6,636 nucleotides of DNA from Deltaproteobacteria bacterium (GTDB lineage Bacteria > JAUYMQ01). The position numbers and the translations under genes were made by a program. Below the pieces are notes generated by a model. That model ran no database searches, was not told where the DNA came from, and worked only from the letters and a program-made list of their open reading frames with translations. Below are positions 6,585 through 6,636 of this stretch, piece by piece; within the stretch, counting starts at the first letter, position 1, and each line of letters opens with the position of its first letter. The stretch covers positions 1 through 6,636 of the forward strand of contig JAUYMQ010000003.1 of the NCBI GenBank assembly GCA_030698575.1. Reading direction: 5' to 3'.

Positions 6585-6636
6585 GACCATCCGGCGGCGG
6601 ACGACGACGGTTACATCGTCGAGAGCCCGGGCGCCG
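6351..6636 (+). CDS. Small secreted protein with a duplicated helical motif (second of a tandem pair, cut by window edge)
   Basis: The frame is open for 95 codons to the right edge, so the C-terminus is missing. The ATG at 6351 overlaps the previous stop as ATGA and follows AGGGAG (6338-6343) at seven bases, a good ribosome site. Residues 1-20 form a signal peptide (basic MKR, leucine-rich core, likely VRA cleavage after A20). The mature part carries ELVTLAESGLSNETILVFV (29-47) and EIVRLKDAGISEEVIRYLL (60-78), matching the two units of its neighbour in order and spacing. An acidic stretch (ADDDGYIVE) follows. It is a paralogue of the 5932-6354 product and the pair probably arose by gene duplication. 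Function is not recognised. A shared assembly or cell-surface role is a guess from co-translation and export. Confidence 0.85.
   Translation, partial: MKRAVLVLCFLLALAAPVRANGLLASIDELVTLAESGLSNETILVFVQNRPVAFSGSAGEIVRLKDAGISEEVIRYLLDHPAADDDGYIVESPGA

Overview
This is a GC-rich window (roughly mid-60s percent GC by eye) of ordinary bacterial coding DNA. It holds five protein genes, two of them cut by the window edges. No tRNA, rRNA, CRISPR array, insertion sequence or phage gene is visible. A large cyclase–ATPase–TPR protein, an exported SGNH lipoprotein and small exported repeat proteins fit a Gram-negative environmental lineage with a large genome, such as a myxobacterial, acidobacterial or candidate-phylum relative. 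The sequence alone does not fix the phylum.

Layout. Positions 1-966 (minus strand) encode most of a radical SAM enzyme whose C-terminus runs off the left edge. A 174-base divergent spacer with an AT-rich island follows. Positions 1141-2232 (plus) encode a predicted SGNH/GDSL hydrolase with a lipoprotein-type signal. It converges on, and overlaps by 11 bases, a 1110-residue minus-strand gene (2222-5554). That gene encodes a double zinc ribbon, a class III nucleotide cyclase domain, a STAND/AAA-type ATPase and a long TPR-like tail. A 377-base non-coding region (5555-5931) carries the likely cyclase promoter. Beyond it lie two overlapping plus-strand genes for small secreted paralogues (5932-6354 and 6351-6636, the second cut by the right edge).

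How the parts relate. The only convincing operon is the pair of small secreted proteins, joined by an ATGA start/stop overlap. Their mature parts share a duplicated 19-residue motif with the same 31-residue spacing in both. The radical SAM and SGNH genes are divergent and may share a control region. The cyclase protein looks like a stand-alone signalling protein. Its cyclase active site keeps both metal-binding aspartates but has isoleucine where the transition-state asparagine is expected, so it may be catalytically weak or purely regulatory.

The points most worth following are the secreted repeat-protein pair, the altered cyclase active site, and the radical SAM enzyme of unknown substrate. 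Nothing here proves a new multi-gene system. The strongest candidate is the right-edge operon, whose full extent is not visible.
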